The notes below the pieces were generated by a model. That model was not told the origin of the DNA and ran no database searches. It was given only the letters and a program-made list of their open reading frames with translations. Of a stretch of 64,000 bases of DNA, positions 35,001-46,500 are shown in pieces. The DNA is from Penicillium oxalicum (taxonomy: Eukaryota > Ascomycota > Eurotiomycetes > Eurotiales > Aspergillaceae), in the NCBI RefSeq assembly GCF_001723175.1, contig NC_064651.1, forward strand, positions 496,001 through 560,000. The letters are read 5' to 3'. The position numbers and the translations under genes are program-made. The stretch's first letter is position 1, and every line of letters begins with the position of its first letter.

Positions 35001-36461
35001 CGCAAACGTAAACGCCGAGTCCAATGTGTTGAGGTCAATTTCTGAATCGACGTATTTGGACTGCACCACGTCGAGAAACAACACAACTCGAGAGAAGGCT
35101 GGTATCCGCCAGCGGACACAGATCTCATTGAGCATTTCCATTGATAGCTTCGACAATAACTTCATTGACGGCGTATCGGCGGTTGCCTGGCTAGCTTCGA
35201 TATCCCGATCTCGCAGATCGTGGGACAGTGTTTGGTTCAAGATGAACCGGTACACGGCTCGCGGATCTGAAGGGATAAAAGTGTAGGTATCGGACTCCTC
35301 GCTATCTCCATCCGATCCACCCAGTGAAAGTGAGCTGAAGTCGAGCGGTTGCTCAATAGAATACGAAGTCCGGTCTCGAGGCGTAGACAATTCATCAGTG
35401 ACAGAAGAATTGAAATGCGGAAGAGCCCCGGGAGTGCTTTTGGCGAGCTCGGGATTCGACTGTACGATTGCGAGCATCATCTGCGATAGATCCGGGCCTT
35501 CGCTTTTCTTCCAGCTTTCAAATGCCTCGTCGGTCTCGAAATCTTCGCGGCACAGAGTCTTGCGCGTGTGGAGACTCAACTGGGTCTGGTACGTCTTGAG
35601 ATCTTGAAGGGCAGCCTTTTCTGTCCACACATTCTTGTTTTTGTCAATCTCCGCCTGGGCTTGCGAGGAGGTCATCCCAAATATCTTCATCACATGTTGC
35701 ACCAATGGCATGTCCTTCACATCATAGCTGAGTGGTGCCAGCACTTCCGTCGTCATCGTCGTGCTGCCCGAGTCCATCAAATCCTGGTCCTGCAGGAGCA
35801 GCTTGTTCTCAAGCACCGCGAGCCGGTTGGCCAGCTCCGGGCGGTCCCTTGCCCAGTCGTTGGCCTTGAGGATCAACGCCAAAAGGCGGACAAAGAGCGC
35901 GACGTGCCGGTCCACCATGAGTTTCCAGCTGTCATCATCTTGTTCCTTGCCCTTGCTCAGCTCCTTCACTGCATTCGAATAGAAGATCAGGAGCAGGTCC
36001 TCCGCACGGCGATCTTTCTCCATGCGCTTGCGGAAGGAGTCTTCCTTGAGTACGTTGAGAAAGACGGCGAATGTGCGCACCACCAGATGATCCTGATATT
36101 CCTTTTTCTTCTCTCGTCCCATCAACACCCCCGTCAATCGCTTCTCTAGCTCCGACAGAAAGCCATGCGGAATCCTGGTACTCTTGGAGTCTCTGACTAG
36201 CGAGAAGTCACTCATAAGATCATGGATCGACGTCGAGGATCGCTTCGGACGCGCTGGCGCAACGGGGACATTTTGAACGCGGCGAGACCGGGGTTGCAGG
36301 AGGTACGTGAGATAGGCCACGCGGAGCGCATGACTGCTTACGATGGCCGCCGTGAGCGGTCGTCGGCGCGAGAGAGACGAGTTGCGCGAATGACGACCTT
36401 CATTCTGGAGACTGTTGATCCGCCGGTTGACTCCTCGGGATTGTCTGGAAGCCGTCGACAT
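32062..36461 (-). CDS. Munc13-like MUN/MHD + C2 domain protein
   Basis: Fungal relatives (budding yeast Ync13, fission yeast Ync13 and Git1) act at the plasma membrane in exo-/endocytosis during growth and cytokinesis, or in glucose/cAMP signalling. Exons in transcript order: 36461-34543, 34468-34283, 34215-33747, 33664-33080 and 32967-32062, all GT..AG and in frame, giving 1354 aa. The basic N-terminus is disordered, then a long helical MUN-type region runs to about 860. The MHD1-like part is HVETLLEEFVWRWLRLTDQSVMDWVNQAI .. LIGLGWDDDFQYAKFMTALS. A C2 domain at about 905-1010 keeps the Asp positions expected for calcium binding (CDMNGGSDPYV; WDWDAVGDHDYVG). An MHD2-like region lies at about 1085-1200, with the motif DNFAIMNKTLTEEAMRMVMARLWKEVL. 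The order MHD1-C2-MHD2 is that of fungal UNC13-like proteins. Confidence 0.93.
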
Positions 36462-37529
36462 GAGTCTCTATTCTCTCCGTTCGTTTGCTGCTTGGCGAGG
36501 GGAGGCAGCGGAATGCGGGACCATAGATCGAAAGCGCAACGTTAAAAACCCCCCGGTTGGCGCGCGCGCTGGACCGGATCGCTCAAAAAAAGATCACAGG
36601 TTGCCGTTTAGACTGTGTGGTGTTCGGGAGCACGTGGTACTTCTTGTTGGAGAATGAGTGTGTTTTGAGCAGAGTGCAAGGGAGGCTGGGAGGAGAGCGA
36701 GAGAGATTGTTTATGAATCGTTTATTGAAGGAGGAAGAAAGGAGGGGGGAAATACGATGGATGAAACGCCCCAAAGCCGCGGAACCAAACTGACGTACAT
36801 GCGCCCGGACCAAAAACAATGAATGCCCAACACGTTGGGACTCGGAGGTATTCCAAAGGCAAAGATGCACAACGAGAATATCAAAATGTGGAAATGCGAA
36901 ATTTTGAAAAAGCAGGACAATGATGACAAGTTGGGAGCATTTAACTAAACTAGCTGGAGGAGAATATGAAGGTAAACCTTTTATGCAGGGTTGCTGATTG
37001 CAATCCTTAAGCGCCAGATATACGCAAGGGTTCTGCACGATGGACACAAGCATCCGGGGGAGAAGAGCGAAGCATTTTCGATTGTGAAACCAAGCCAACT
37101 AGGGCGGATCAGTTGTGAGCAAGGAAATCAAGGAGTTCCACGTCCCAACAAGATCACCGTCATAACAACATCAAACTCCCAAATTGTGGTCGAAGGGCTT
37201 GTCGCAAGATATGAGGACGGCGCCACTTGGGCCTTGGCCTCTACTGCGGGTCTCGCCGAAGGTTCACCAGTTGCGTCCGCCGCTTAGCCTAAGTAAAGCC
37301 CGTCAAGTCGGATGGTTGGTTGTAAAAGTCGATTTTGTTGGACCTTGAGGACTATCATCTAAGCGGCCTGTGCCCTTTTTTCTTGCCGCGCTGCCAGGTT
37401 GCTTTGCTCAACGGGTGACCTTTTGACCCGCAAGTGCTGCCGCATATAAGAAACAGAATCGGATTGGTATTTACACACAACAGCGCACCAAAAAGGAAAG
37501 AAAAACGAAGAGAACGAAAGCATCAAAAT
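36462..37529. other. intergenic (promoter of MUN/C2 gene; 3' region of NDUFB8)
   Basis: 1.07 kb between two minus-strand genes. The part next to 36462 should be the promoter of the MUN/C2 gene. No conserved ORF is seen. Confidence 0.5.
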
Positions 37530-38161
37530 CTACCACTTGTCCTCGCCGGACTTGCGGGCCTGTTGGTAAATTGAATCGTTAGTATTGCGTCCGCAGGAGG
37601 GGAAACCTTGCAGATGGATGGTTTGCAGGATAGCCACGTACCGGGACAGCGTTCGCACCGCCCAACTCCTTCTCCAGTCCGTCGACGTAGACCTTGGGAA
37701 CGCTGGGCTTGTCGGGGTAGTAGAGGCTGACAACACCGCACAGGCTAAGGAAAGTTGCCACGAACACTCCGAGGTGACGGAAAGCCCGGCGGGAGCTGAC
37801 ATGAGAGTATTGCTCGGGACTGAAGACACCGAGAATTTCGTTGTCCTCATGGACAGGCTCGCCGAAGTTGCGCTTCTCTTGCTTGTCCCACCATCCGCCA
37901 TAAGGATCTCTGAACTGACGCTTCACGCGGGGAGGGTTCTGGTAGTTGCCATTCTGGGATAGAGGCGTTAGCATCTACCATTGCATCGGGCAAGAGAGGA
38001 GCTTGAGCAGCTCCCCAGCATTTCAAGGTCGTTACCTGGAAGGGATCCTCCACATCAGCAGCACGGAGAGCTGGGATCTGGGAGAAGGATGCGCGAGGAG
38101 CAATGGTGCTGCGGGCGACAACTTGAGGCAGGCGGCGAGCCAGAATCCGTTGGGACAGCAT
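37530..38161 (-). CDS. NADH:ubiquinone oxidoreductase subunit NDUFB8 (ASHI)
   Basis: A nuclear-encoded accessory subunit of the membrane arm of respiratory complex I. Exons in transcript order: 38161-38036, 37953-37642 and 37559-37530, giving 155 aa. Both introns are GT..AG with phase 0. The first about 30 residues (MLSQRILARRLPQVVARSTIAPRASFSQ) are an Arg/Ser-rich mitochondrial presequence. The body has the family blocks RQFRDPYGGWWDKQEKRNFGEPVHEDNE, one membrane span (AFRHLGVFVATFLSLCGVVSLYYP) and GLEKELGG near the end. The last exon encodes only nine residues (ARKSGEDKW). It is divergent from swr1, with 452 bp between starts. Confidence 0.9.
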
Positions 38162-38613
38162 CTGTAGTAGGAATTGGCTGTCAGTGATGCTGTCAAAAGC
38201 CAGGAATGCACTTGAGAGTGTCTTATGCAGGACCTACTGCTCTGGCGGAAAGCAGGTTGGACGTGGAGAGTGAGTGCAAGGGTGTCTCGTAGGGTGAATG
38301 TAGTCGATGATGGAACGGAGGGAGGTTTGCGGTACAGTGGCCTCAGGCCACGACAGGCATCCGGGCGCGGCGCGCTTCCAACTGACAGGCTCGCCCCGAC
38401 GAAAAAACCACATCCTCACGCAATCCCTCCAACGCACCCGTTTTTTCGCCTTCATCAATGCTACAGTGCCGATAAGCATGCCAAACTTCTGGGGTCATTC
38501 ATACACGATCAGCCCTACTCGTTGATGCGAAAATCATCACCCTCGATCACGTCATTGCTGGGATAGCTGGGGTCAAGTGTCCACACGGCCCCTGTCGTCC
38601 GCAGCTCCAAGTC
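38162..38613. promoter_or_regulatory. bidirectional promoter between NDUFB8 and swr1
   Basis: 452 bp separate the two divergent start codons, so both promoters lie here. No clear TATA box is seen. An ORF crossing it (38225-38566) looks like chance. Confidence 0.65.
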
Positions 38614-41600
38614 ATGCAAAACGGCAGCCCGAACAGCCCATCACCGCGAGATGATTACCTGACGCCCGTTCCAGACTCTCCTGTCTTGGAAGCAGCCGCA
38701 TTGGAAATTCAAGTTGACTCGAAGCCCTCCGATGAGATTCCCTCTGGTCCACCCGTCGATGAGCCGCCTCCCCAAATAGAAGGCCCGCCATCAAAGAAGC
38801 GCCGTCTTACTGAAACGACCCCATCGCGTCGGTCGACACCGAGGCCGCCTTCGCCACCATGGAAGAAAGCCGGAATCGATGGACCAACTTCGTTCACGGT
38901 GGAGGGGCGTCGCCGATCTTCGCGCACCAACGCGATCCCGCTGGAGATGCAACCCCATTCCGACAAACGCCAGACTCGGGGAGGACAGACACAACATACG
39001 CCGAAGAATGTGCGCGATGGCTCAAAGCCGGCAACATCGTCACCGTTAGCCGTGGCGCAGTCTCGCGCCGGGGTTGGTAGCAAGGTTGGTGGCAAGGTTT
39101 TGTCTCATGGATCACCTCGGACAGGGTCGATAAAGGCGGCCACAACTGGCAAGCTCGCAGCTTCGAAATCGCTTTCGACGAAGTCCTCCTCTCAGTCCCG
39201 CACAAGATCGCGAAGTTCTGTCAATACCCAACGGACGAGCCGCCCGACAACAAACGGCGCAAGTCCCCGCCAGCTGCGCGATCGCTCTTCTCTTTTAACA
39301 ACCTCCCCCGAAGCTGGAGATGAATCCGGCGATATCGAGGCCGTGGATCAAGAAGGGGAAGAAGGGCAGGTCAAGGTCCCACGATTACGGATCAAAGTCA
39401 AGAAGCCTGTCCCTCCCATTCGTCACCCTGGTCACATTGCCAGCAAAAAGTACGATTCTTTCCGAGAGTGGATGGACAAAGAGGATGAACCAAGTCTCTT
39501 ATCTTCCGAAGAAGCCCTGGAAGAGGCTAAGCGGCGGCGTCTGGTGATCGACGCAGCAAATCCCGGTGGGCCTCTTAGTTCGGAAGTTTGCTCGGCTTAT
39601 ATCACCGATCAGCAAGAAGAGCCGCCACCTCAATATTCACACCAGGACCATCTCGTCGCACATGTGCTGTATTTCCAGAGACTGTTGGAGAAGGAGCACA
39701 AACGGCACCGACAGACAGCAAAACTATTCGCTCAATGGTGCGCAGATGCATACCGAAAGCGTCACAAAAACCCAGAGGATATTCTGCGTGAGCAGCAAGA
39801 GGAGGTACGGGGAAAGCGGAAGCAGGTGGTCAAGGATCTCCAGAAGATGTTTGATCTGGTGCGTGCCGAAATCGACCGCGCCCGACTGGCCCGTTGGGAG
39901 GAAGAGCGAAAAATGCAAGACCAGCAAGCTCTCGACCGTGCAATCAAAAAATCTACGATGCTTTTCGAGAAACGCCGATCTGAGATCCTTGGCGAGGCGA
40001 ACAGCGACGTCCCTGCTACTAGCGATGATGAGGAAGATGATGATTCGGACTCTGCAATGAACTCAAGTGACTCCGATCATGAGAGCAATATGTCATCCTC
40101 AGAGTCCGAAACGGATGACGATGATGATGCCAACGTGGACGATGACGCCAGATTGACTGCGGAAGAGCTCCGGTTGAAATATGCCAACCTTCCAGCCGAT
40201 GGCAAGCAAGACGAACAATCTGTGACTTCTGAAATTCCTCCTTCAGCAATTGACAGCGAGCTTCTGCCCAGTGAACTGGATTCTCAGGCCACTCCTGCAC
40301 CTCTGGACGATGTGGATTCGGTTCTCATGGACGAGAGTGACGATGAATCGACCGATATGGACGACGATATGGGTGATAGCGACGATGACATGGAATCCGA
40401 TGACGGGGGGTCCGAAGACGAAAGTGGAGGCGACGAGGACGACGAGGGTCCTGGACTACTCGGTTTCTTCTCGTCTAGAGATCTTCCAGTGGCTAAAGGG
40501 AACACAGAAACGGAGACTGTGGAAGATGAGGAAGATGCGGATGCTGATTTCGAACATCCCGCTGAGAGGTTTGTCCCTCCCGATGGCCATGACTCTTCGC
40601 GTGAAGGAACTCCAATGGATGTTGTGGAAGCCTCGGCGGAGCCAACACCGGCTGAGACGAATGATATCTCGACGGTAGACACACCTCTGGAAGGTCAAAA
40701 TCAAGTGGCTGCAACTCCACAGGCGCCTTTGGAACCCACTGCGGAATCAAAGAGTCCTATTTGGACCGACCCGGAAGCCAAGCTTCAACCAGTGGATGAG
40801 ATCCAGGAGAACAACGAGCCCGCTCCAGCAGGGGAACTCTCGAGCGAAGCGTCGCCGGGGACTCTGGCAACGAAACCATCCGAGCCCGAGTCTGTCTCTT
40901 CGTATGAGCCCACTTCAGAGAAGTTGCTTCAAGCAGACGACTCACCCGCACCGGGACTCAAAACACCCATCCCGCATCTTCTCCGGGGCACTCTCCGTGA
41001 GTATCAGCACTATGGTTTAGACTGGCTCGCGGGCCTTTACAAGAATCACATCAACGGCATTCTGGCCGACGAGATGGGTTTGGGCAAGACTATCCAAACC
41101 ATTGCTCTGCTCGCACATCTCGCGGTCGATCATGGTGTCTGGGGGCCTCATCTTGTGGTTGTGCCCACCAGTGTGATGCTGAACTGGGAGATGGAATTCA
41201 AGAAATGGTGCCCGGGATTCAAGATCATGACTTATTACGGTAATCAAGAGGAACGTAAGGCGAAACGTCGCGGCTGGACCGACGACAACGCGTGGAATGT
41301 GTTGATCACTTCGTATCAACTTGTGCTCCAGGATCAACAATCTCTGAAGAGGAGAAACTGGCATTACATGATCCTGGACGAGGCGCACAACATCAAGAAC
41401 TTTCGCTCGCAACGATGGCAAGCTCTTCTTACGTTCCGGACCCGGGCGCGCCTTCTTCTCACCGGAACCCCGCTCCAGAATAATTTAACGGAGTTATGGT
41501 CTTTGCTTTTCTTCTTGATGCCTTCTGACGGAGACGGCAACGGCATTGAGGGCTTTGCAGATTTGCGGGACTTTTCAGAATGGTTCCGCCGACCCGTCGA

Positions 41601-43590
41601 GCAAATTCTAGAGCATGGCAGGGAGACCATGGATGAAGAGGCCAAACGAGTGGTGACTAAACTTCATACCGTCCTGCGTCCGTACATCCTGCGCCGAATG
41701 AAAGCGGATGTCGAGAAGCAGATGCCAGGCAAGTATGAACACGTCATTTACTGCCGACTATCCAAACGCCAGCGATTTCTCTACGATGGGTTCATGTCCA
41801 TGGCTCAGACGAAGGAGACTCTCGCGTCCGGCAACTTCCTTTCGATCATCCATTGTCTCATGCAGCTTCGCAAAGTCTGTAACCATCCGGATCTCTTTGA
41901 GACCCGACCTATCTCAACATCATTTGCGATGCCACGGTCTGTCGCAACAGACTATAATATGAAGGAGTCACTTGTCCGTCGACGTCTGCTCTTTGAGCAT
42001 CCACTCACCAAAGTTGACCTGGACTTTCTCAATCTTGCGCCCGTGTCAAGAGAAGACATCTCGCGCAGACTTGCGGATGACAGCATTCGGCTGATGGCCT
42101 ACGGGCCGTTCAAGGCATTGCGTGAGCGTCAATACAAACGGACAAATTGGCAGATGAGCTTCGATGGGTCCACCATGGAGTCGACCCTGCAGTCTCTGGA
42201 GAATGCCAGTCGGAAACGCAGAATGGCAGAACTCGAACGCTGTCTGTACTTTGAATCCAAGCGCCATGGCCGCCGACCTGTGTACGGCAGCAGCTTGATC
42301 GAATTTTTGCGCGCGGGCACCAACAAGGAACATGCCTTGTCCAATGCCCCACTCCGTAAAAGCAACATGGCGGAATGGCTGTCCAGCCGGTCCTCTGTAC
42401 TTGCGTCCATGATCTTGAACATCGAAGAGCGCTCGCTCGAGATGGAGGGCTACGTGCAGCGCTTTGCTTGCGTTACCCCGGCGGCTGTTGCGGCGGGCAC
42501 CACTGAGGCCGCGTTGACCCCCGTGGAAACTCGCTTGCTCACCAACACCTCCAGCGACCAGCCTTACGATCCGTTCCATGAGGCGAGAATGCGCCTGTCT
42601 ATCGCTTTTCCGGACAAGAGACTCTTGCAATATGACTGCGGCAAGCTCCAGCGGCTGGACAAGCTGTTACGAGATCTCAAAGCAGGTGGCCATCGTGCGC
42701 TGATCTTCACACAGATGACGAAGATGCTGGATATTCTCGAGCAATTCCTCAATATTCACGGCCATCGTTACCTCCGACTTGACGGTACCACCAAAGTGGA
42801 AAATCGACAACTGCTGACTGAGCGATTCAACAGCGATCCCCGAATTCTGGCTTTCATCCTGTCCAGCCGATCTGGTGGTCTCGGTATCAATCTGACTGGT
42901 GCCGACACCGTCATCTTCTACGATCTGGACTGGAACCCAGCCATGGACAAACAATGTCAGGATCGGTGTCACCGTATTGGGCAGACTCGCGATGTGCATA
43001 TCTACCGATTCGTGTCGGAGTATACGATCGAGTCCAATATCTTGCGCAAGGCCAATCAAAAGCGCATGCTTGATGATGTGATCATTCAAGAAGGTGAATT
43101 CACCACGGATTACTTTACAAAGCTTCGCGACGTGGAAGGTCTCCCTGAAGGAGAAGACGCGCTTGATGGACAGGACGAAGCTAGTGCCGCGATGGACCGC
43201 GTGCTCGGCAATCGCGTCGCCAGTGGTGGAAAGGCGTTTGAGCAGGTTGAGGACAAGGAGGATATCGATGCCGCAAAGAATGCACAGAAGGAGCTCGAGC
43301 ATGCCGATGATGGCGATTTCGACGACCGCACTCCTGCACAAGGCACTCCGGCCCAAGCTGGCACACCACTTCCCACCGAGGGAGGTGATACGCCGGCGCC
43401 CACTGATGGCGGTGATGCTGCAACCGGAAAGGAAGCCACAGATGCTGACCTTGAGCCGTGCCACATTGATGACTACCTGCTCCGCTTCATGGAATGGAAC
43501 ATGCGTGACGAACCCTTGATTCTGCCTGTGGACAAGAGCAAGAAGAGGTCCAAGAAGGGGAAGGAGCACAGAATCAGACGGCGTCGCTGA
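38614..43590 (+). CDS. swr1: Swr1, ATPase of the SWR1 histone-exchange complex
   Basis: Swr1 is the Snf2-family motor that replaces H2A-H2B with H2A.Z-H2B in nucleosomes near promoters. One intron-free ORF of 1658 aa. The N-terminus is Ser/Pro/Lys-rich. An HSA domain at about 335-400 (QDHLVAHVLYFQRLLEKEHKRHRQTAKLFAQW, in pieces) binds actin and Arp4. A very acidic stretch at about 465-645 resembles the histone-binding region. The ATPase starts at about 783 (LRGTLREYQHYGLDWLAGLY). It has Walker A DEMGLGKT (about 819), Walker B DEAHN (about 922), the LTGTPLQNNLTELWSLLFFLMP block, and motif VI QDRCHRIGQTRDVHIYRF (about 1449-1466). About 250 residues between the two lobes are the long insertion diagnostic of the INO80/SWR1 subfamily, where Rvb1/Rvb2 dock. 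The C-terminus is acidic, then basic (KKRSKKGKEHRIRRRR). Confidence 0.97.
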   Translation: MQNGSPNSPSPRDDYLTPVPDSPVLEAAALEIQVDSKPSDEIPSGPPVDEPPPQIEGPPSKKRRLTETTPSRRSTPRPPSPPWKKAGIDGPTSFTVEGRRRSSRTNAIPLEMQPHSDKRQTRGGQTQHTPKNVRDGSKPATSSPLAVAQSRAGVGSKVGGKVLSHGSPRTGSIKAATTGKLAASKSLSTKSSSQSRTRSRSSVNTQRTSRPTTNGASPRQLRDRSSLLTTSPEAGDESGDIEAVDQEGEEGQVKVPRLRIKVKKPVPPIRHPGHIASKKYDSFREWMDKEDEPSLLSSEEALEEAKRRRLVIDAANPGGPLSSEVCSAYITDQQEEPPPQYSHQDHLVAHVLYFQRLLEKEHKRHRQTAKLFAQWCADAYRKRHKNPEDILREQQEEVRGKRKQVVKDLQKMFDLVRAEIDRARLARWEEERKMQDQQALDRAIKKSTMLFEKRRSEILGEANSDVPATSDDEEDDDSDSAMNSSDSDHESNMSSSESETDDDDDANVDDDARLTAEELRLKYANLPADGKQDEQSVTSEIPPSAIDSELLPSELDSQATPAPLDDVDSVLMDESDDESTDMDDDMGDSDDDMESDDGGSEDESGGDEDDEGPGLLGFFSSRDLPVAKGNTETETVEDEEDADADFEHPAERFVPPDGHDSSREGTPMDVVEASAEPTPAETNDISTVDTPLEGQNQVAATPQAPLEPTAESKSPIWTDPEAKLQPVDEIQENNEPAPAGELSSEASPGTLATKPSEPESVSSYEPTSEKLLQADDSPAPGLKTPIPHLLRGTLREYQHYGLDWLAGLYKNHINGILADEMGLGKTIQTIALLAHLAVDHGVWGPHLVVVPTSVMLNWEMEFKKWCPGFKIMTYYGNQEERKAKRRGWTDDNAWNVLITSYQLVLQDQQSLKRRNWHYMILDEAHNIKNFRSQRWQALLTFRTRARLLLTGTPLQNNLTELWSLLFFLMPSDGDGNGIEGFADLRDFSEWFRRPVEQILEHGRETMDEEAKRVVTKLHTVLRPYILRRMKADVEKQMPGKYEHVIYCRLSKRQRFLYDGFMSMAQTKETLASGNFLSIIHCLMQLRKVCNHPDLFETRPISTSFAMPRSVATDYNMKESLVRRRLLFEHPLTKVDLDFLNLAPVSREDISRRLADDSIRLMAYGPFKALRERQYKRTNWQMSFDGSTMESTLQSLENASRKRRMAELERCLYFESKRHGRRPVYGSSLIEFLRAGTNKEHALSNAPLRKSNMAEWLSSRSSVLASMILNIEERSLEMEGYVQRFACVTPAAVAAGTTEAALTPVETRLLTNTSSDQPYDPFHEARMRLSIAFPDKRLLQYDCGKLQRLDKLLRDLKAGGHRALIFTQMTKMLDILEQFLNIHGHRYLRLDGTTKVENRQLLTERFNSDPRILAFILSSRSGGLGINLTGADTVIFYDLDWNPAMDKQCQDRCHRIGQTRDVHIYRFVSEYTIESNILRKANQKRMLDDVIIQEGEFTTDYFTKLRDVEGLPEGEDALDGQDEASAAMDRVLGNRVASGGKAFEQVEDKEDIDAAKNAQKELEHADDGDFDDRTPAQGTPAQAGTPLPTEGGDTPAPTDGGDAATGKEATDADLEPCHIDDYLLRFMEWNMRDEPLILPVDKSKKRSKKGKEHRIRRRR

Positions 43591-46500
43591 GGAACCGAGC
43601 CATTGCATACTATCCCTCACCTGCGCATGGCCGCTGGACCGACTCTCTGTGATAATGCACCACGTGTGAATGGGTGATTTGTTTTATTCCACACTGTGAC
43701 CTTCCAGGCTTTTTCGGAGACGGAGTCGCAATAGCCTTGTTTGGTTACCTCTTGTCCACATCCCAGCGCTTTACCGGGGCGATGTATCTACTGAATCCCC
43801 GATTTTGTTTGTGGAATTGGCCAGATGGGTTTCCACAACCAAATCATCGCTTACGAGGGGGGTAGGCAAAATGCTGTGGACAGTCGGTGGTTGTCGGTTA
43901 GTCCATTTGGCTATTGTCTCGACCTTCTTTCTACGCGTCGATACGCTCAGGCCGTGCCCGGCAAGATGACATTCATCCTCCCGGATCTTCGCGCTTTGAC
44001 CCTTCTCCTTACCGCGTTGAAAAGTGGGCTCGCACTTTGTTTTCGGCCTCGTTCCAAGTCCCAACGTGGCGGTGGACCCGGGAGAACGGGGAGGGTGCCG
44101 CAAAAGGGGGTTTTTGACGAAGGGGACTGTGCAAACGTGGGGCTCGAGAAGCGAGGGAGGCATACAGCCCGATGCGAGTCCAACTATGGCCGGAAGGTCA
44201 GGGTTTCAAGCTGGCCGTTGACTTGTATCGTGAAGACGAGATTGTGGCAGGCGGCCCATGACCACATTCGCCTCCATCTCGGCTGGATGGTGCAGAATTG
44301 GCTGTGCTTTTTTTTTCTTTTCTTTTCGCAAGGCGTGTGAGTTGATGAGTCTCATACGCTGGATTGGATTGACTTCATCAACGTATTGGTGTGTGTACGA
44401 TTTCTGTAGACAGAATAGCGCTGTATTTCTTTGACAATTTTTATCTCACTTTGACCGTCCTTTTTATTCTCTACCCAACAAGGTCAATTGCAGGTTTTTC
44501 AGGCGATAGGTGTAATGAGAAGCTATTCTCGCTCGGCTTGAATGACCATCACCGTGAGAATACGATAGAGAGGTTGTACAGCACTCGCGGTGATGCAAAA
44601 AAAAAAAAAACTTCCTCCGCCGACATGGATGTCTAGAGTTTCCCCACCAACATGATTCAAACACAATAGTGTGACAACCGCCTCCAGAAATCCATGCTGA
44701 TCCCCTCCACGCTCCCACCTTTGCAAAGTTTGATGCATGCTTGACCACGGTACCGGGAATGATCACAGCGGTGATAGTCCCAGAAAGGAGATCTAAGCAC
44801 AGCCGATCCCTGCCCAAGTCGCCTTAGCATCGTCCCCAGATAGTGTCATTGTACTGCATCAGAGGACGACAAGGTGGTCTCCTCTCGGGCAACCTCCTGC
44901 ATCTCTAGTCTCGTTTTATGATGTCCAGAAAGACGATCGTTAACCCCACATCTTCACCTTTGTCTCCGTGCAGTCATCCCTACCGGGCTTGGGTTGAAGA
45001 TGTCTTCGTCCATCTTCTAGACTGTTATGAAATCCATGATCGTCTCGGAAGAGGAGAGAAAGAAACAAAAAAGAACAGAAATAGACGGAGTACAGGAGAT
45101 CTTCGGAGACGTAACGAATACGAAAGGAATGAGATCCAGGTCAATTCGTGCCCGTATTCCACTTTCCAATCGAGATGGTGATTTCCCTTCCAATTTCTCG
45201 GTGACTGAGTTGAAGAGTAAAAGACTCTCTGATACTGGACGGGCTACCTATCTGAAAATCGACGGTACACGGTGTACGACAGTCACGAGTACTGCGCAGC
45301 AATATACCAATTGGTCCACTGGATACAAAACAAACCACTCAGAATCGCAATCAGCCGTCCGGTTGATATCACGTCCGTCAATACCCAGATCGACCACCCA
45401 AAGGCTCAGCCCCTATCTATTTTTCCCCAGGCTACCCTCAGCCACCTCGCATTACCGCGTGGTCGAAAAGACAAATTCGATTCAGACTATGCTGTAAATG
45501 GCATATGCAAACCCACCTAACCGGGACTTAGTTTCTCATCATTCCAGGCTTCTCTCCATTTCTCTGCCTCTTTGAGTGATGGCCTCTTTCTCTTTCACAC
45601 ACACACACACACGCGTATTCTCTCTTTTTTTTTCTCTCGTCCTTCTCTACTGGCTCATCGAGCTGGTGGATCATTCATCGCGCTCGGTCCTCGTGTGGCT
45701 GAGAAAAGAGGAGAAAAATAACACAGCAATCTGCGGGCGCGGCCCACCGCACACCAAGGCTAGACTAGACAATTCTGGATCCCGACTCCTCAGTCTCCAG
45801 TCTAATTGTCTGAATACGTGGGTGCTTAGGGCTTCTCAACCACGAGGACCCGAAATCCGAAACATTATTTTCACCTTTTGGAAGGGAAACAGAAGATTAT
45901 CTGCTGACTATGTAGGGCTTGTACTCCAGTATGTCGTTGTCGGGTGTTGTTTACAGAGTGTAGATTGACGCATGTGCAGCATATAAGGTCCATGTTCCTA
46001 TATTTGAACATAGAGCATGATGTGTTCTCACTATGCACACTATAAGGTACTGGATGTACTATGTACCAGAGAGACTGTAGAGTGCTGCTCGATTACCAAG
46101 TGCCATCTGGCAGAGACCCCGGTGATGCACGCACCGGGCATCAGAGTGGATCGCACTAAGAAAAGTCCGCCAGCGCAGCCATGTGGTTTGGTTTCACGCC
46201 CCAGAATGTGTGGAGTCTCGGTGACGCTGATGCTCACGCTGACGCTTTGATACGAGTAATCGAGACTGAGGTATTGGGTGTAGGAGAGTCTGTTGGGCGG
46301 TCCCTGGTCGCTACATTGTGATTTGATTCGAATCGACAGTCTAACTTCGCCTATCCTTTCTGTGGTCCCGATGGAAAGGGAACAGAGGTTGACATAATGC
46401 TGAATACCAGTAGGGATAATTGCCAGGAGGCACTCACAGTTGGGGAATATAGTTTGTTCTTGGTCGAAATCGGGGGCTTTTTGTCTGGTTCGTCTGGTGA

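Noticed and set aside
42667..43620. 317-codon minus-strand ORF
   Set aside because: Antisense shadow of the swr1 3' end.
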